DNA of 64,000 nucleotides from Lonicera japonica (lineage: Eukaryota; Streptophyta; Magnoliopsida; Dipsacales; Caprifoliaceae). A program made the translations under genes and the position numbers. Each line of letters starts with the position of its first letter. Position 1 is the first letter of the stretch. The notes under the pieces are model-generated. The model was not told where the DNA came from, made no database searches, and saw nothing but the letters and a program-made list of their open reading frames with translations. Location: NCBI GenBank assembly GCA_021464415.1, contig CM038466.1, positions 24,739,017 through 24,803,016 on the forward strand, in the 5' to 3' direction. Positions 1-10,315 of the stretch are shown one piece after another.

Positions 1-218
1 AGGAAAAAAGACAAATTAGACCATGAAATTTGAGTATAGATTCAATTTATCTCCCGATACTTCAAAATCCTAAATATTTCTTCTAAGATTACATAATTGG
101 TTCAATTGAGATCCTGACTCTAATTCTGTTAATAAATCCGTCCAAATATTTTACACTTAACCCCCTAAAACTTTAAAAGTGACACTAAACTCCCTTAATT
201 TATATTTTTTTACCTTTT
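1..218 (+). repeat. left terminal inverted repeat of the 5'-most MULE-like element
   Basis: It pairs with the reverse complement of 1340-1553 over about 210 bases, with scattered mismatches and small indels. It may begin before the window. Confidence 0.8.
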
Positions 219-696
219 AACTCCACCATTATATATATGCACACAGCCTTTTGGCCACCTTCACCACTGCAACACCACCATTATCTCCACCTATTTTTCT
301 CTCTAAACCAACTCACCCCTCTAGCAACCTTGCCACCACTATTGCATTTATCTCTCTCTATATTTATATATAATCCACCATTGATATATATATACACCCC
401 CAAGTCCACGCCCTCAACTCCTCGTCAGATAATAATACTAATACCTCCATTAATCCTCATCAAATTCAAACCCAACCCATCACTATCAATTCCATATTAT
501 CAAATTCAATTTCTGTAATTGAATGTCTTCTCCCTTATGACCTCCCAATCACCCATTTTCTTGAACCCCCAATTGATCTGTTTCTTAAATCCATCAATCT
601 TGTTAAATTTCTATTTGATCTTCAGCGTAAGATCGAGATTTCATCTAGGTTTGATAAATTTTAGATTTTCTTGGAATAGTACTCTTTGTTCTATTC

Positions 697-1150
697 AATT
701 GCGGACCCAAAATTACTTCGCTAGAGTCTCTAATCAGCGAGGCAACACGCCGGTAATGTGCATTCAAAGGTGGTGGTGTCGTCGTGGATGAGGTACGAGA
801 GGAAGAAGGATAAGCTTGTGGGTACGTCATCGTTGTATTGTGTTGGACGATTTCTTGAATGCCCTAAAGCTGCTTTGATACATGGGTATGATTTAGATTT
901 AATTTCTGTTTATGATCATTGTAAATGTAAATAAACCCATATTGAGAAAAGTGTTATAGAAAATTCAATAGGCGATGAATGTTCTACTTTGAATGAGTAT
1001 AAGGATGGTGATTTTGTGTTATGTATCGGTGATGGTGAGGTATTTGTGTTAGAGATAAAATTGTAGCTCTATCTATCCCGCTTAAATCAATGTTATATAG
1101 TAATTTTATGGAATCAAAGAGGAATAAGATTGATTTTAATGAATATATAT
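697..1150 (+). pseudogene. captured, broken fragment of an ETO1/EOL-like gene (BTB and TPR protein family)
   Basis: Reading across frame breaks, the segment encodes pieces that fit the ETO1/EOL family of plants, the BTB-TPR adaptors that target type-2 ACC synthases for degradation. Visible pieces are KVVVSSWMRYERKKDK (from about 767, matching the family's conserved W-x-R-Y-E-K stretch), FLECPKAALIHGYDLD, and LKSMLYSNFMESKR (about 1081-1125), which resembles the BTB-domain core. There is an in-frame stop after the CKCK stretch (~931), one frameshift near 750-764 and another near 1052. It lies inside the TIRs of a MULE-like element, so it is most likely a transduplicated gene fragment. The family assignment rests on remembered motifs, not a search. 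Confidence 0.6.
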
Positions 1151-1339
1151 AGAGAGAAACGTAATATATATATAAAGAGAGAAACACAATATATATATAA
1201 AGAGAGAGAAACGCAATGGTGGTGGGGAGGTTACTGAAGGGTTGTTAGTTTAAAGAGAGAGAGATGTGGAAATGGTGGTGGTGTTGCGGCAGTGGAGATG
1301 GCCGAAGGGTGTGTGTGTATATATCAACAGTAGATTTAA

Positions 1340-1553
1340 AAGGTAAATAAATATAAATTAAGGGGTTTAGTGTCACTTTTAAAGTTCTAGGGGTAAGTGT
1401 AAAATATTTGAACGGAATTATTAATGGAGTTAGAGTCAGGGTCTCAATTAAACCAATTATGTAACGTTAGGGGAGACAATGAGGATTTTGAAATATCAGA
1501 GGAGAAATTGAATCTAGACCCAAACTTCAGGGTCTAATTTTTCTTTTTCCCCT
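1340..1553 (-). repeat. right terminal inverted repeat of the 5'-most MULE-like element
   Basis: Inverted partner of bases 1-218; the outermost matched motif is GGTCTAATTTTTCTTTTTCC. The right element border is therefore near 1553. Confidence 0.8.
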
Positions 1554-1744
1554 TTTTTAAAAATAAAACTAAAGGCAGGTTAAGTCTATTTTTTTGCTAC
1601 AAATGACAAAGAATTTTCTCCACCATAAATGAGTCTCAAATCGAAGATTCTAAATCTGGGTGGTTACCTTTACCACTATAATGAATTTACACAACTACTT
1701 TTTATACATCATTGGACATGCCTTCAAGTCTAGCTATACTACAA

Positions 1745-2030
1745 ATCTGTTTTTGCAATAAATTCGCAAGAAACTAATCTTACATATTTTAGTGCAAATG
1801 TTATTTTTATAAGTAACTAATGATACATATTGTAGTGCAAATTTATTTTTGTACTAAATCTGCTAGCAACTAATGTTATAAATTGTAGTATAAATATGTT
1901 TTTGCACTAAATCCGTAGACAAATAAAGATATAAATTTTAGTGCAAATTTATTTTTGCACTAAATCTGCAAGCAATTAATTAAATATGTAAATTTGAATG
2001 CAAATTTATTTTGCACTTTGTAAAAGTTCT
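1745..2030 (+). repeat. ~58-bp minisatellite with a palindromic core
   Basis: Four to five degenerate copies of a unit close to TAGTGCAAATTTATTTTTGC followed by ACTAAATCTGCAAGCAACTAATG. Each unit contains the inverted pair TAGTGCAAA / TTTGCACTA. No coding potential. Confidence 0.75.
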
Positions 2031-3165
2031 TATCAGAGCCCTAGCCAAGGTTGCTGGAGTTTTGGTAAGCCGTGGTGTCGATAATGGTTGGTGAGGTTTG
2101 GAAACCACCTTTGGTAATAATTAAATAAAATATTGTAGTAAAAATATAATTGATAACTTTAAAAAAGAGTGTATCTTTTTGATGGGTAAAGATTAAAAAT
2201 TGTCCTTATAAGTCAAATAAATTATAAAAAGAGTCATCTTTCTAATAAAAAAATAAATCCTTTACTTAATTATAATTATTTAATAGTTTGTAACTCGTAC
2301 GATGTGTAGATGTTAGACAATTTTATCTACAATAAATGAAGAGGCACGTATTGAGACCAACAAAAAATATCAACATATTTATATTCTGAAACTTTTGGAG
2401 AAAAGAAATTTAACGTTTTAGGAATCATCAGAACAAAATGTATGATTTCTCAATCTTACATTATACTCTATATCGTTGAGAAATAACTACCATTTGACCA
2501 AATATGGAACAAATGTGTCGTAAGTGCTCCTCATACAACTGGATTTGTTTGAGTTTCTATTTTTTCTGCCTAGTGATTACTGCTTTTTGGGTACCTCTAT
2601 TCATGATAACACCAAACTGTGTTGCCAATGCTTGTAATTGTGAGAAACATGCAAAGGCAATTATGTACACCAAAGTAAATATGTATTGTAATTGTGAGAG
2701 ACTTGTAAAAAAAATTATACTACACTTTAATTTGTATCGTGTATAAAAACTAGGTGGTTCCATTGTCAGAGCAAATATAATTACTGCCAAAGCAATATAC
2801 CACAATGAAAGCATAATATATAACTTCTTATAACAGTAGAAAAATATAATTACTTTGACAATATAAATACTCTAGAAAATAAAGTTAATTAATACATTGT
2901 GTTGCCTTTTCTTTTTTTGAACATACATGTTGAGTTGCTTTACCAATGTATAAACTACATTTGCCAGGGTATTAAAAAATGTTATGCAGGAGTGTCAGGA
3001 ATTGGTAAATTCTTGATCTGATTTAAGTAATTTTTAGATGGTTTGATTTGTGGAAATTAGATAAAAGGAATAGAAATAGATTTTTAAGAGGTGAAGAAGA
3101 GAAATTAATTAAGGAGAATTCGCGAGAGTTTAGAGGTGAAGAAAAGATATAAAAGAGAATTTAGA
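2031..3165. other. intergenic AT-rich DNA, no supported gene
   Basis: I see no homology-bearing ORF. An 80-codon ORF at 2504-2746 has one hydrophobic stretch but no recognisable family or gene structure. The motif ACTCGTACGATGTGTAG near 2293 resembles termini seen in other plant non-autonomous elements but has no partner here. Confidence 0.6.
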
Positions 3166-3167
3166 GA

Positions 3168-3224
3168 GAAGAAGAAGAAGAAGAAGAAGAAGAAGAAGAA
3201 GAAGAAGAAGAAGAAGAAGAAGAA
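3168..3224 (+). repeat. (GAA)n microsatellite
   Basis: About 19 uninterrupted GAA units followed by AAACG, within a purine-rich stretch beginning near 3060. Confidence 0.95.
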
Positions 3225-3507
3225 ACGTATAAAGAGAGAAACATAGTTCTAGAGAGAGAAACAAAAAATTATCATATCATTTTTGCATAATCCTAATAAA
3301 CCATATCATCCTTCATTTATACAATTTCTCATACCATCTTTGCCACATAGATGACTTCACTAATGACTTCACATCTCTCACACATTCTTCACACTCTTAC
3401 ATACCTAACACTAATAAGGTTATGAATTACACACTTGCCCTATCAGTCCATTCATGACAAGGAGACAATTTGGTAGCTACATATAAAAAGAAAATATGAT
3501 ATAATGT

Positions 3508-3717
3508 CACTACAAAAATTTGACCTTTTTGTGACTTTTATAAACAATCATAAGGTTGAGTGTCATAAAAAAATAAATTGTCCCTTAGAAAAAAAGTCAT
3601 GAATATTGACATTTTCTCATTATTCATGACTTTTTTCTTGTGAGGGACATTTTTTTTTGTGACACTCAATGTTATGACAATTTGCAAAAGTCACAAGAAG
3701 GTCAAATTCTTGTAGTG
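3508..3717. mobile_element. CACTA-type MITE, 210 bp, with 3-bp target duplication
   Basis: Begins CACTACAAAAATTTGACC and ends GGTCAAATTCTTGTAGTG, so the whole element folds back on itself. It is flanked on both sides by TGT (3505-3507 and 3718-3720). CACTA termini with a 3-bp duplication define the CACTA/EnSpm superfamily. No coding sequence. Confidence 0.85.
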
Positions 3718-4346
3718 TGTCAAAATCCATTCACTTAAATCTAGTAAAATGACTCATAGTTAAATAAATAATTAACGTGCTTAAATTCACGATAGAAAAT
3801 AAATTTTATTCTAAGTGCATTCTCAAAAATGCAAAAATAACATATGGACTTGTCGAGTACTTAATTAGATCATATATTTATAAATGTGAATACCCATGAT
3901 ATGGATTTTTCTATTGTACTACTACCATAAAAGTTATCGAAAAATTAAATGATATTATTGTTAAATTCATACTAAAATAAACATTTTGTCAAATATTTTA
4001 AAACATTTTTATCAAACATCATCTCATGACTAACAAATTTGACAGATCTGACATTGACGTATTTTAATCCTAAGTTTCTTTATGCAACAAATTAATTAAC
4101 TTTAAAACATGAAGAAATGGTTCGACTGAGAGTTCTTTAGGTCAAATATCAACAGCGGAAAATCTATTGTAGCTAGCAGCAGGAACCAACAACAGGTGGA
4201 GATTAGTCAAGGGGCATGAAAGTTGACTCAGATACCCTGTGAGAGTGAACCCTCAAACCAAAAAAAAAAAGACAAAAGTCAAAAGTGGAACCTAATGGCA
4301 ATATGATTTGATGGAACATGGAAGGGTTTCCACTTGTATAAATCAT
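3718..4346. other. intergenic AT-rich DNA, nothing recognised
   Basis: No ORF of note and no TIRs found; an A-run at 4260-4270. Confidence 0.6.
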
Positions 4347-4365
4347 GTTTTTGCCTTGGTTAAAC

Positions 4366-4583
4366 CACTACAAGAAAACGTAGCTTTAATGAGGAAAAAT
4401 ATTTGTCGATAAAGGTTTTACATCCTCGAAATAGTTGTATAGCGAGAAAATTTATTCGTCGATAAACTTGTCGCGCTAACTCCCTCGTAACAGCTCTATG
4501 ACGAGGAAATATGAGTTTCATCATGAGAAATATAATGCGACAAAAACTTAACCCATAGCATTAAACTTAATGCTATGGGTTAA
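4366..4583. mobile_element. CACTA-like MITE remnant flanked by a 19-bp direct repeat
   Basis: Starts CACTACAAGAAAACGTAGC, the usual head of a plant CACTA MITE, but lacks the expected inverted tail. The copies of GTTTTTGCCTTRGTTAAAC at 4347-4365 and 4584-4602 flank it, differing at one base. Its right part runs into a perfect palindrome (4542-4589), suggesting the tail was rearranged. Confidence 0.5.
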
Positions 4584-4589
4584 GTTTTT
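4542..4589. repeat. perfect 23-bp inverted repeat with 2-nt loop
   Basis: The arm containing ACTTAACCCATAGCATTAA is followed, after the two bases AC, by its exact reverse complement. A third copy of the arm core occurs directly at 4601-4619. Confidence 0.9.
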
Positions 4590-4619
4590 GCCTTAGTTAA
4601 ACTTAACCCATAGCATTAA

Positions 4620-6784
4620 CACGATTCTGTCCAAAAGATGCGTTATAAGAATGCAGTTTTAACATAGGCAAAAAACAGAAAACTTAAAAATTACACAAAA
4701 AAGAGTTTGTGTGCACTTTATATTCGTTGTAAAGAGAATGATAAAGAATTATATGAATTATATAGATAGGCAAATACTATATCGATTTTTTTTTGGTTAC
4801 AAAATACTATATCGATTTGATAAAGTTAATTTAAAGAATAATATCAAAACAAAACTCTATTAATCACAACAAAAGCAGGCATAAAACTTATCATAAACTA
4901 ATTGTTCAAAGTGGAAAATACAGATTGAGCGTAACGGAACAAAGAAGTTTCATATCAAATAAAAATCTAAGTTCAATATTTGTCATGAGCACTACTTTAT
5001 GCAATACTATTTTAACGAATCTTACAGCATAATATCTAAGAATAAGGTCAAAGGATATGAATATAGTATTTGTCAAATAATTGAACAACATAACCAAGAG
5101 CAATTGCAATATAAATACAAGAAAGACATAACTGAAAACGAAGGAAAATAATAATTAAAAGAGGATTTAAGTGAACCAGCTTAGCTCAAACTTAGTAAGA
5201 TTAGGTGCAAGGAGAATATAAAATTCAACCTAATCATCAATAGTCAAAATTATAACTTATTTCCTAGAGAGATTTGATCATGTCCTCAAAACAAAATATG
5301 ACTATCAATTGAGATATCCAAAAGCATAAATCAAGACTATCAATCTAAAGCATGGCCGAAACAAAAAGTGGAAGTATCAATTTCAGTTGGACCAAAAATA
5401 GTTCTTCGTTCGAAAATTTAATTGAACATCAAGAACAAAGACAAAGAAAGTATCACGTTTGATAAATTGAACATCATTTTAATTTATTTTGTCAAAGCAC
5501 CCGAGCAGAAGAAAAGATAATATTAATACAACAATAAGAATAAAAAAAATGCTCCGTATAAACCATAATATGCAATTAACAAAGTAGAACGAAATTTTTT
5601 AAGTTTAATGAAAAGACATAAACCCTACTTGCTTAGGAAAGGGGAAAAGTTAAGTGTAAAAAAACTACATTGATCTGATAGTATAACTGAAAATGTGAAA
5701 CATGAATATATATAGGCCATAAAATTGTAATATTTTCGATTCTCATGAAATAAACACCATTAACACCATAATTGAAATACATATATATGTATATAGACAA
5801 ACAGATTATCAAGAGTTGTAATATAGAAATATATAATTAAAAGGCATAGTTGAGGGGAAAATACGGGGCGTATCGCTTTTTGTAATTGGTACGAAGATTG
5901 AAACTTCCTCGTTTCATATAAACCTCGGATAAAAGTTTGTATTGCCAATAGACGTAAACATAGAATAGAGAAAAACGAATGAACAACGATGAACAGTAAA
6001 AGAGACGATTAAGAGTGTTTAAGTAGGGATTTGAGCAAAAAGAGAGATTTATTTGAAAGAATAGAGGAGAATTTTAAATGGAACAGGGAAGATGGTTAAT
6101 TTGTGAAGAATAGAAAGACAGACCTACAATTAGGATAAACAAAAGATAAGAAATATGATGTTTGGAAGATGGGCAAGGGGTTGAAAACGGTTAAGACCCA
6201 CGTGTCACGTTAAAAAAGAGCATTTCAATATTAATACTAACTAACTTCTTACCCATGCGATGCACGTACGTTGTATAAATTATTTTCATAAGTATATATA
6301 TTGTATTTGTTTTTGTGTATACATATCTATACTTATATAATTATAGTCAAGTTTTTTCAAATATAAAATTTAGCAAATCAAATAACAAACATGAGTTTAC
6401 ATATATGACAAATAATAATACATTGAATAAACAAATTTTATTACATCATCTAGTAGATTGAAATACAAAAGTTAGTTTTTGTGTTCCTTCCAATTGTTTT
6501 CGATATGAGACTTTAATTGTCATTATTAAATATAGATATAAATACGGAAAATGAAAGAGTTTAAAAATAAGTATATAAAAGTTTCATAATAAAATCTATT
6601 TATTACTATAATTATTACTCGATTTGACAATAATTATTATTATAATAAATAATATAGATTATTAGGGCAATTAATATAATAATTAATAAGAGAAAGAGTA
6701 TTAAGTGTGTTATTATTACATCAATTATTATAATAATTAATAAGAGAGATAGTATGTTCCTCTGTAATACTATAATAGTATATG
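4620..6784. other. intergenic AT-rich DNA, no supported gene
   Basis: Only short random ORFs. The motif ACCCATGCGATGCACGTACG near 6252 looks like the GC-rich terminal motif of some plant non-autonomous elements, and a comparable motif (CCCCACACGATGCGTAGG) lies at 7203. The two might delimit an element of about 1 kb, but I could not confirm the ends. A G-box-like CCACGTGTC lies at about 6199. Confidence 0.5.
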
Positions 6785-7185
6785 ATAATATATGATATAT
6801 GATATGTTGCTAGTAAGATTTAAATGCTTAGTCTAAATAAATGGGATATAAATGCTCAATAGATGTAAAGCCGACACGTGGCACTTATGTGTTAATAAGG
6901 AGCTCCATTTTAAATGTTTAATCTAAATAAATGAGATATAAATGCTCAATTGCTAGGCTATATAATAATATATGATATATGATATGTTGCTAGTGAGATT
7001 TAAATGCTTAGTCTAAATAAATGGGATATAAATTCTCAATTGATGTGAAGCCGACACGTGGCACTTATGTGTTAATAAGGACCTCCATTTTAAATGCTTA
7101 ATTTAAATAAATGAGATATAAATGCTCAATTACTAGGAAGCCGACACGTGGCACTATGTGGTAATAAGGGGCTCCATTTTTATTA
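6785..7185 (+). repeat. 180-bp tandem repeat carrying ACGT-core (G-box/ABRE-like) motifs
   Basis: Two copies at a period of 180 bp (GATATGTTGC at 6801 and 6981), plus a third partial copy. Each contains CCGACACGTGGCACT; the CACGTG cores are at 6875, 7055 and 7145. Sub-repeats of the type ATAAATGRGATATAAATGCTC also recur inside each unit. Confidence 0.85.
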
Positions 7186-7824
7186 GTTTTAGTAGATTTT
7201 TACCCCACACGATGCGTAGGCGTGTACAATTTTTCTGATCACATAATTCACCATATTTTCTTTCGTAATCATGCTCATTGATTTGGATGTTTCATAAGCA
7301 CATCAATTCCAAAAGAGTAGTATCACCCAAAAGATTATTCCGCGTGCTAGTTTTTATGCTCTAAAACAATTAATGACAAATATCGAGTGTCTTAAAAGAT
7401 AATTAGAAGTGAATGATCAATTCGAATGCAAATGATTATACCCTAAAGAAAAAATATCTGCATATAAATTTCTAAAACATTAAATTGAAAATAAATCTCT
7501 AAAACATTAAATTGGAAGTTATTGAGTTGAAGGATAAACCACTCAATGCCGCTGTAATTCTTCCATCATGTCGAAAAGATCCGCTTCCTATACAAAGAAG
7601 CAAAATTATAACAATGGAATCTTGTATAGAAATAAGATTTGAAGGCAATCATTTTTATAGTATATTCATTCTATAAAAGAAAAGTGAATCTTATCTCCAT
7701 GGAAACAAAAAACAGGATCAAATGCAACTTAAATGTTTCTTTACAAAAGTATAAGGAAAAATGCAAATCGCAATACCAAATTAATTCAAGTGTTAGATAG
7801 TGAAAAGATACGTTATAGATTTTT

Positions 7825-8844
7825 GGGTTAATTACTGTTTAGTACATTGTACTTGCCACTAAGTTTTACTTTGTCTATTCTACTTTTTTTCTTGTGAAAA
7901 AAGTATCGAACTTTTTGTTTGGTTCCAATTTGGTCACTCTCTTTAACACCGTCTTAAGTCCGTCAACCATAATCCTATGTGGCAACTCAAACCATTATTT
8001 TATATTTATATTCTCCACCTCAGCATTCCACATCAGTAATCCACTCATTCCTTAACCCACATGCGACTCACAAGCTGAAGGAACGTCCTACGCGCTCAAT
8101 CACCAAACTCTATCTCCTATCTCTCTCTGAAAAGACGATTTGGTATCGTATTCTCGCCGACCCTTACCAGCTTTCAAAATCATCTCCATCTCATCATGAA
8201 TTTCACCAAAATCTTCGACCATCAGGATTCTTCGACCCCAACTTCATGATTTCTTCGATTTTTTACAAACCCTAAAATTCGCTCATTCAAAAAATGGTGA
8301 CGAGCTCTGTGGAGAATCTACCGGATTCATGGGAGGTGGCGAACTTGGACGCCAACATGAGCAAATTGATGTTCTCATCATCCAAGACAAACTCTGCTTC
8401 ATCGACAACTTCTCCTCCCAAGCAACAACTTCTTGTTATTGATGTAGTGCCACTTCAATGGAAATAAAGCTTAAAATGCATATGTAACACAAGAGTTCTT
8501 CAATGATAATGTATTGCCTTTTCAATGGAAGATCTCGCAAATTAATTTAGGGTTTTTGTACAAAAGGGGAATGGGGGGGAAGAACACGGATGAGTGTAAA
8601 CATCGTCCCATGTGAGTTGTGAATGAATTACTGACGTGGCATGCTGAGGTGGAAAATATAAATATAAAATAATGGTTTGAGTTGTCATATAGGATTATGG
8701 TTAACAGACTTAAGACGGTGTTAAAAAGAGTAACCAAAGTGGAACCAAACAAAAAGTTCAATGCATTTTTTACAAGAAAAAAAAAGTAGAATAGACAAAG
8801 TGAAACTTAGTGGCAAGTACAATGTACTAAATAGTACTTAACCC
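7825..8844. mobile_element. MULE-like element, 1.02 kb, long TIRs and a captured gene 5' end
   Basis: GGGTTAATTACTGTTTAGTAC at the left pairs with GTACTAAATAGTACTTAACCC at the right. The inverted repeats continue for roughly 230 bases each side, including AGACGGTGTTAAA and the GTGGCA... segments. The flanks TAGATTTTT and TAGAATTTT look like an eroded 9-bp target duplication, as expected for Mutator-like elements. The interior is unrelated, gene-like DNA (see 8294-8467). Confidence 0.75.
8294..8467 (+). pseudogene. captured 5' end of an unidentified host coding sequence
   Basis: A 57-codon ORF starts at an ATG preceded by a UTR-like leader (8060-8293). It reads with good plant codon use as acidic and serine-rich, with pieces ENLPDSWEVANLD and MSKLMFSSSK. 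It then stops within a few codons of where the sequence returns to TIR-like DNA. The DSWE start resembles N-termini of small plant RNA-binding-type proteins, but I do not recognise the family. It sits inside the 7825-8844 element, so it is probably a captured fragment, not a gene. Confidence 0.45.
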
Positions 8845-9100
8845 TAGAATTTTAAAAACACTGGTAGGAATGTACATTAAAAACGGATTATTCTTGATAA
8901 ATTATTATAATAAGCAAATTAATTGCAATAAATACTCCCATAAAATATCACACTTAGAGCTGGTTTTGCATTTTATTGGAAAACACTGAAAATAGAAAGA
9001 GATTAATAACACCTCGTGTTAAACAACTGTTAAGTTAACTTATGGAAAATTGAATAACCAACCTGAATAGATCTGAGATAAAAAAAAATGAATAGATTAA

Positions 9101-9408
9101 GGCTCTTTTTGATAACAACATGAAAAATGAAAAGAAAACTAACTAATTTAGGTGAGAAGATGGAAAATAAGTTGAGGGATGCGGTGAGATTAACTCTTGC
9201 TTTTTGCTTTTTTCCATGGCAAAATTTTCTTTAGGCGATGGTAGAGAAATTTTTTCCACAAAATATTAAAGGAGAATGGAGGATGTATACTCACAAAAAT
9301 GAGTATGAGATGGAAGGTATCTCACCATATGCCTCAACTTATTTTCCATCATCTCACCAAAATTAGTTGTTTTTATTTTCATTTTTCATGTTACTATCAA
9401 ATGAAGCC
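9101..9408. mobile_element. Tourist-like (PIF/Harbinger) MITE with TAA target duplication
   Basis: Starts GGCTCTTTTTGATAACA and ends ATCAAATGAAGCC. The arms ATGAAAAATGAAAA / TTTTCATTTTTCAT fold back. It is flanked by TAA on both sides (9098-9100 and 9409-9411). A related copy lies at 10060-10312. Confidence 0.75.
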
Positions 9409-10059
9409 TAAAGGTGAAAATGGAGTGTAGTTAATCGAGCCAAATATTACCCAATCACATAACAAATTTAAACAATACTAAAATTAAAAGGAAGAGCAGA
9501 TAGAGAAATTACAACATATTGAGAGGATTTTCTTTTTATCAACGATATTATTACCTATGAAATTAGCTTAAGCATTCATTTGTCAATTTTTTTTTATTTT
9601 ATTACTTTATATTTGCACGAAAGAATTATTGCTCCTCTGTACTTTGATACTCAATTTCAATATTTAAGGTCTACTTTGGAAGTGGGAATTGATTCATTAA
9701 CAACTAAAACCGAACTACAATTTGATACAAAATTGAATAACTGTACGTGGTGATTTAGAAGCATATGCTAAATCATTTAACATATGAAGAGCTTTACTTC
9801 ATAAACAAAATTGTTCGTTTTCAATTCATTACCTAAAATCCAAATGCATTAAAGAGTGATAAATCGATATATCTGTTGATATATTTGTGTTTGTGGAGAG
9901 AGGGAAAGGCATACTACTTGGACCGTAAAAGCAATCTCTGTTGATGTCATTAATCATGGACAAATAAAACATGTTGTCTCATAGCAAATTAGAAAAAAAA
10001 AAAAAAGATCCAACAATCAAAAATAGGTGTTAAAAGTGAGGAAGAAATAATTACCGTAA

Positions 10060-10312
10060 GGCTCCATTCGATTGCAAGGTAAAAAAGGAAAATAAATTAA
10101 GTTAGTTTTAGTGAAAAGATAGAAAATAAGTTGAGTGATAGATATGATATCTTCTTGATTTTTAAATTTTTTCATGAAAAAATTTTCTTTGCTTAGTGGT
10201 AAGTAAAAATTTTTCACCAAAAATTTTGAAGAATGGAAGATATATACTCATAAAATGAGTAACATCACTCACCTTATTTTCTATCTTTTCATACAAACTA
10301 ACTATAAGAGTC
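10060..10312. mobile_element. second, diverged copy of the 9101-9408 MITE family
   Basis: Starts GGCTCCATTCGATTGC and shares the interior motifs GAAAATAAGTTGAG, ATGAAAAAATTTTCTTTG and TATACTCATAAAATGAGTA with the first copy. Flanked by TAA at 10057-10059 and 10313-10315. Confidence 0.65.
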
Positions 10313-10315
10313 TAA

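Larger units (their letters stand above)
1..1553. mobile_element. Mutator-like (Pack-MULE-type) element with long terminal inverted repeats
   Basis: The first ~218 bases return in inverted orientation at about 1340-1553. Shared stretches include AATTAGACC, TAGATTCAATTT, ATTTTACACTTA and the segment reading AAAGTGACACTAAAC. Long TIRs around unrelated, gene-derived sequence are typical of Mutator-like elements that capture host DNA. The interior holds an ETO1-like fragment and AG/TA microsatellite-like sequence at 1148-1220. The left end lies at or before base 1, so its target duplication cannot be checked. No transposase is visible; it is non-autonomous. Confidence 0.75.

Noticed and set aside
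237..518. 93-codon ORF near the left end
   Set aside because: Pro/Leu/Ile-rich low-complexity translation starting in the TIR of the MULE-like element; no family resemblance.
2504..2746. 80-codon Cys-rich ORF with a hydrophobic stretch
   Set aside because: Looks like a small secreted or membrane peptide at first sight, but it has no signal-peptide layout, no UTR or intron signals and AT-rich codon use; a partly overlapping ORF exists on the other strand.
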